From: Chromatiales bacterium
GTDB lineage: Bacteria > Pseudomonadota > Gammaproteobacteria > Chromatiales > Chromatiaceae
Assembly: GCA_022360595.1 (NCBI GenBank)
Contig: JAKSCN010000549.1
Location: 1-18,552 of the forward strand
Length of the DNA: 18,552 nucleotides
Direction: 5' to 3'
Numbering within the stretch: position 1 is the stretch's first letter; each line of letters begins with the position of its first letter. The translations under genes and the position numbers were made by a program. Shown here one piece after another: positions 15,284 through 18,552 of this stretch. The notes under the pieces are model-generated. The model was given only the letters and a program-made list of their open reading frames with translations. It ran no database searches and had not been told where the DNA came from.

Positions 15284-16729
15284 ATGAAAATCACCGTATT
15301 TGGAATCGGCTATGTGGGATTGGTTCAAGCCGCTGTTCTGGCAGATGCTGGCCACCATGTTTATTGTGTTGATATCGATGAGCGCAAGGTTGAAAACCTC
15401 AACAATAATATTATCCCCATCTACGAACCCGGATTAACACCGTTAATTGAGCATAATCGTAACGAGGGCAGGCTGCATTTCACCACCGATGCCAGCGAAG
15501 CAATCAGCCACGGAGAGTTCCAGTTTATTGCTGTTGGCACGCCACCGGATGAGGATGGCTCAGCCGATTTACAGTATGTGCTGGCAGTTGCCGAAACCAT
15601 CGCAACACACATGTCCGAGCCAAAGATTATTATTAATAAAAGCACTGTACCTGTCGGTACCGCCGATATCGTTAAGGCACATGTATCAAAAATTCTTGCG
15701 AAACGTAATGAAACGCTTAGCTTCCATGTTGTATCCAATCCAGAATTTCTAAAAGAGGGCGCCGCTATCAGCGACTGCGCCAAGCCGGATCGAATTGTTA
15801 TCGGCACTGACAGTGATGAGGTGGCAGACAAGCTCAAAGAGCTCTATGCCCCTTTTAACCGAAACCACAACCGCATAATCTTGATGGACCTGCGTAGCGC
15901 CGAGCTTACCAAGTATGCGGCCAACTGCATGCTGGCCACCAAAATCAGCTTCATGAATGAGATGGCCAATTTGGCCGAGCAGTTGGACGCCGATATTGAG
16001 GCTGTGCGGCAGGGTATCGGATCTGACACGCGTATTGGCTATCACTTTATCTATCCTGGCTGTGGCTATGGCGGCTCATGTTTCCCCAAAGATGTGCGGG
16101 CATTGATCAGGACAGGCGAGAGCATTGGCTACAACTCACACATTCTTAAGTCGGTCGAGGCAGTCAACAACCGCCAGAAGGGACTGCTATATGACAAAAT
16201 AGAGCAGCACTTCGCATTACATCATTCTCAACAAGCCTCCCAAGCATCTGTTGACGAACTCCCTTTAAGTGGCAAGACCTTTGCCCTTTGGGGATTAAGC
16301 TTTAAACCCAATACAGATGATATGAGAGATGCACCCTCTCGTGTTCTGATGGAAGCGCTATGGGATGCGGGAGCACACATTCAAGCCTTTGATCCCGAAG
16401 CGATGAATGAGTGTCAGCGCATCTATGGGCAACGCAATGACCTTACTCTAATGGGAACCAAAGAAGCCACTCTAAGAAATGCAGATGCGTTGATAATTGT
16501 GACAGAGTGGAAACAGTTCTGGACACCCGATTTCGATCTGATCAAATCAGAACTCTCCACTCCAACACTATTTGATGGACGCAATCTGTATAACCCCGCA
16601 CAGATGAAGGAGAGAGGCTTTAATTATTACTCTATTGGCAGAGCTTCATACACCCACGACTCTACAGAGGAGAACACTTTTATCCCTGCACACTCAATTA
16701 CTGCGAGTGAAGCTCGGCACAATGCTTAG
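15284..16729 (+). CDS. ugd: UDP-glucose 6-dehydrogenase
   Basis: A 481-residue cytoplasmic enzyme oxidising UDP-glucose to UDP-glucuronate with two NAD+, supplying an acidic sugar donor. The N-terminal Rossmann motif is GIGYVG (7-12), followed by VDIDERKV. Further marks are the VGTPPDEDGSADL loop, INKSTVPVGT, NPEFLKEGAA, the central helix with KYAANCMLATKISFMNE, and the catalytic segment GCGYGGSCFPKD with nucleophile C266. The C-terminal domain has LWGLSFKPNTDDMRDAPS and IVTEWKQF. The length is slightly above the common 440-460, with a short variable insert near 310-325 and a polar tail after 460. The start at 15284 has GGAAAT upstream and begins exactly at the first Rossmann strand. It is divergent from the GT2 operon over 1.1 kb, which suggests separate control. 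The related GDP-mannose dehydrogenase is unlikely given the overall match to UGD. Confidence 0.95.
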   Translation: MKITVFGIGYVGLVQAAVLADAGHHVYCVDIDERKVENLNNNIIPIYEPGLTPLIEHNRNEGRLHFTTDASEAISHGEFQFIAVGTPPDEDGSADLQYVLAVAETIATHMSEPKIIINKSTVPVGTADIVKAHVSKILAKRNETLSFHVVSNPEFLKEGAAISDCAKPDRIVIGTDSDEVADKLKELYAPFNRNHNRIILMDLRSAELTKYAANCMLATKISFMNEMANLAEQLDADIEAVRQGIGSDTRIGYHFIYPGCGYGGSCFPKDVRALIRTGESIGYNSHILKSVEAVNNRQKGLLYDKIEQHFALHHSQQASQASVDELPLSGKTFALWGLSFKPNTDDMRDAPSRVLMEALWDAGAHIQAFDPEAMNECQRIYGQRNDLTLMGTKEATLRNADALIIVTEWKQFWTPDFDLIKSELSTPTLFDGRNLYNPAQMKERGFNYYSIGRASYTHDSTEENTFIPAHSITASEARHNA

Positions 16730-16761
16730 CTGACGGTAGAATGAGTATTCAATATTGCTGG

Positions 16762-16799
16762 CTACCCGCTAGGTATGCACATCAGCACCTGAGCGGTAG
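16762..16799. repeat. Inverted repeat 33 bp after ugd
   Basis: CTACCCGCTAGGT (16762-16774) pairs with ACCTGAGCGGTAG (16787-16799), 12 bp with one bulged base on each side and a 12-nt loop. It is well placed to end or shield the ugd transcript, but no T-run follows, so it is not a classical factor-independent terminator. The remaining spacer up to 16967 shows no gene. Confidence 0.45.
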
Positions 16800-16967
16800 T
16801 GGCCTATGAGCTCTCCAACTAATTGCGGTCAGCATAGTCTGGAGTCAACGCACCTGCTCACAAAATCACCGCCGCTTTGCTGAATATGTTCAAGGCCTGT
16901 TAGTACTTCCACCAAAAGGAAGGAGAGAAAAGTCCTCTACTTATAAAATGCATGGAGAGCAAGCAAA

Positions 16968-18552
16968 ATGTCTACTGCATATATCAAGTCCCGCAATAAG
17001 CAGCTGATTGCCACCATTTTGAGTCTATCGATTGCGCAAGTGGCAGTATCTGCGCCTTCCATAGTGACACTGACCCAAACAACAATAAATGTCACCGATG
17101 CCCAGAGCGACACCTACACTACCATTTCTGCTGGCGCAGTCTTTACCGATGCGGATGGATCAGTGCCCGCCGGCTCGCAGTTGATTGTTGCCGCTGATGG
17201 CTCCACTGGAGGCAGTGGAGGCCACTCTCTGGATCACTTAAAGATAGACACCGATGGTACCGGGTTCAGTATCGGCCTTAACGCCTCTATGGAGAACACA
17301 CTGCTGCTGAATGGCTCCTATCTAGCGACCCTGGCAGCCGGCTCCGGTTTAGCACCGCTGTATGTCAAATTCACTAACGGCGCCACAGTAGCTGAAGTGC
17401 AACAGGTGCTGGAAAACATCCAGTGGCGCAACATTGCCCCTGTTCCTGGAAGTACTCGGGACTTCGAATTCATTCTGCGGGATGGCATGACAGAATATAG
17501 TGACACCCTCACTATCAATATCAGCGACACCAACGAGGCGCCACGCAACCGTACCGACACTGTCATGACAGAACTGAACTTGACGGAGGTGCACGAGGAA
17601 TACACCTCCCTGGATGGTTGGCACTATCACCGCGGCCCTTCAGAAATATTCACCAACGAGGTGTTCGACGGTGATACCCGAATTAAAGTGATGACCGGGG
17701 ACGACGATGCCTACACGGTCCCGACAAGCCACCTTGGCTATATTTACGGAATCGGCGATGCCACCCAAGCCTCGGTGGATCTATACGTACCCGACGACTG
17801 GGGCACCAAGGCAAGCCCAACTTTCTGGGTGCACGGTTACACCGACGCCGGTGTCCTCTATAACTTTCCGATAATTTGGGTGAACCAAGCGGACAGCACA
17901 AGCCTACCTGAAACGGTTAGCTACTGGAACGGCACACCCGGCACCGACAACCTTCCTACCGATATAAAACTCAACAGCTGGGTGAACTTGGCTATTAGCC
18001 TGGACGATGCGGCGGACACCTTAACATTCACCGTTACCGGCCAACGCACCGATGATTCAATATTTACATTGACTTCGGTACAGACCGGAGTCACCAGCAC
18101 AACACTGCAAGAACTCTCCCTCCACCCTCGCTCGGCCAACAGCGGGGAAACCTATACCGCTTATTATGACAACATCACCTGGAACACTGGAGATGCCAGC
18201 ACAAACAGTATATGGAAGAGCGTGAGCGTAGATGCAGGAAGCAGCATTCCCATCAGTGGATTGGAAGTGGCCGATGTGGATAGAGCCGACATCCTGACTA
18301 CCGAACTCACCACCACACTAGGTACGCTCAACACCAGCACCGGTGGAGGCTCGGGCACCACCATCAGCGGTGCGGGTACCGGTAGACTAACCCTTTCCGG
18401 AACCCAAACTCAGATTAACGCCGCGTTGGCGGGTCTCAACTTCTCTGCTTTCACCCACCCCCTGGGGAATCCGTCAATCAGTATAACCACCACCGACGCG
18501 GGTGGTCTGAGTGACACCGATACCATTGCTCTGGCAATTGCCGGAGATCTAC
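16968..18552 (+). CDS. Large secreted surface protein with cadherin-like repeats, N-terminal 528 residues (runs off the window)
   Basis: The frame is open to the window end without a stop. Residues 1-29 are a signal peptide (basic start, hydrophobic ATILSLSIAQVAV, cleavage after VSA). Residues about 31-186 form a cadherin-like/Ig-like beta repeat starting SIVTLTQTTINVTD and ending SDTLTINISDTNEAP. Residues about 200-405 are a different beta-rich unit, tryptophan- and tyrosine-rich, with YDNITW at its end, resembling a concanavalin/LamG-type lectin fold. Residues about 418-525 are a second, different repeat (ISGLEVADVD...LSGTQTQINAALAGLNF...ITTTDAGGLSDTDTI) of the type found in giant RTX and adhesin proteins; its Asp-rich turns suggest Ca2+ binding. 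It is probably a cell-surface adhesin or matrix protein; the anchor or sorting signal would lie downstream. The start at 16968 has GGAG 10 nt upstream. Placement beside ugd suggests a matrix role, which is inference. Confidence 0.8.
   Translation, partial: MSTAYIKSRNKQLIATILSLSIAQVAVSAPSIVTLTQTTINVTDAQSDTYTTISAGAVFTDADGSVPAGSQLIVAADGSTGGSGGHSLDHLKIDTDGTGFSIGLNASMENTLLLNGSYLATLAAGSGLAPLYVKFTNGATVAEVQQVLENIQWRNIAPVPGSTRDFEFILRDGMTEYSDTLTINISDTNEAPRNRTDTVMTELNLTEVHEEYTSLDGWHYHRGPSEIFTNEVFDGDTRIKVMTGDDDAYTVPTSHLGYIYGIGDATQASVDLYVPDDWGTKASPTFWVHGYTDAGVLYNFPIIWVNQADSTSLPETVSYWNGTPGTDNLPTDIKLNSWVNLAISLDDAADTLTFTVTGQRTDDSIFTLTSVQTGVTSTTLQELSLHPRSANSGETYTAYYDNITWNTGDASTNSIWKSVSVDAGSSIPISGLEVADVDRADILTTELTTTLGTLNTSTGGGSGTTISGAGTGRLTLSGTQTQINAALAGLNFSAFTHPLGNPSISITTTDAGGLSDTDTIALAIAGDL

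Noticed and set aside
16792..16799. AGCGGTAG, one base from the RfaH ops core GGCGGTAG, upstream of the large surface protein.
   Set aside because: A one-mismatch 8-mer is expected several times by chance in both strands of this window, and the rest of the JUMPstart sequence is absent.

Overview
The window is a surface-polysaccharide locus, probably the wzx/wzy-type exopolysaccharide or O-antigen region of a Gram-negative bacterium, followed by the start of a large secreted surface protein. Signal peptides, a Wzz-like inner-membrane co-polymerase, an O-antigen ligase/polymerase-type membrane protein and a WecG/TagA glycosyltransferase all fit a Gram-negative envelope. Moderate GC and overall sequence style suggest an environmental gammaproteobacterium, but no gene here fixes the taxon, so that is inference.

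Layout. (1) Positions 1-2094, plus strand: the 3' part of a CDP-glucose 4,6-dehydratase (rfbG) and a TylCIII-type sugar C-methyltransferase, which looks like a CDP-deoxyhexose branch. (2) 2104-4761, minus strand: a compact operon of a Wzx-type flippase followed by two tandem, divergent serine-acetyltransferase-like hexapeptide proteins, the second overlapping the first by 8 nt. (3) 4942-7122, plus strand: a secreted two-domain glycoside hydrolase resembling GH51 (clan GH-A), divergent from the flippase, with a credible sigma70-type promoter. (4) 7139-14145, minus strand, read from right to left: GT2 glycosyltransferase, WecG/TagA (GT26) transferase, GT4 glycosyltransferase, Wzz-like co-polymerase, a degenerate BY-kinase-like protein, and an O-antigen ligase/Wzy-like protein. 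The first three are tightly coupled (3-nt gap, then 4-nt overlap). (5) 14146-15283: 1.1 kb of AT-rich DNA without a convincing gene but with several inverted repeats, a sigma70-like promoter for the GT2 operon, an 8-C tract and a small, possibly frameshifted reading frame with a strong Shine-Dalgarno. (6) 15284-16729, plus strand: UDP-glucose 6-dehydrogenase. (7) 16968 to the window end, plus strand: the N-terminal 528 residues of a large secreted protein with cadherin-like repeats around a probable lectin-like beta domain.

How it may fit together. Ugd would supply UDP-glucuronate and RfbG plus the methyltransferase a C-methylated deoxysugar. GT26, GT4 and GT2 enzymes would build the repeat unit on a lipid carrier, the acetyltransferase-like proteins could decorate it, the flippase would export it, and the ligase/Wzy protein with the Wzz-like protein would polymerise it or set chain length. 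The secreted GH51-like enzyme could trim the product outside the cytoplasm. No initiating phosphoglycosyltransferase, outer-membrane Wza-type exporter or remaining CDP-sugar genes are visible, so the locus extends beyond the window. The most unusual points are the kinase-like partner that has lost its ATP-binding motifs, the paired acetyltransferase homologues (one without the catalytic histidine), and the structured 1.1 kb spacer.
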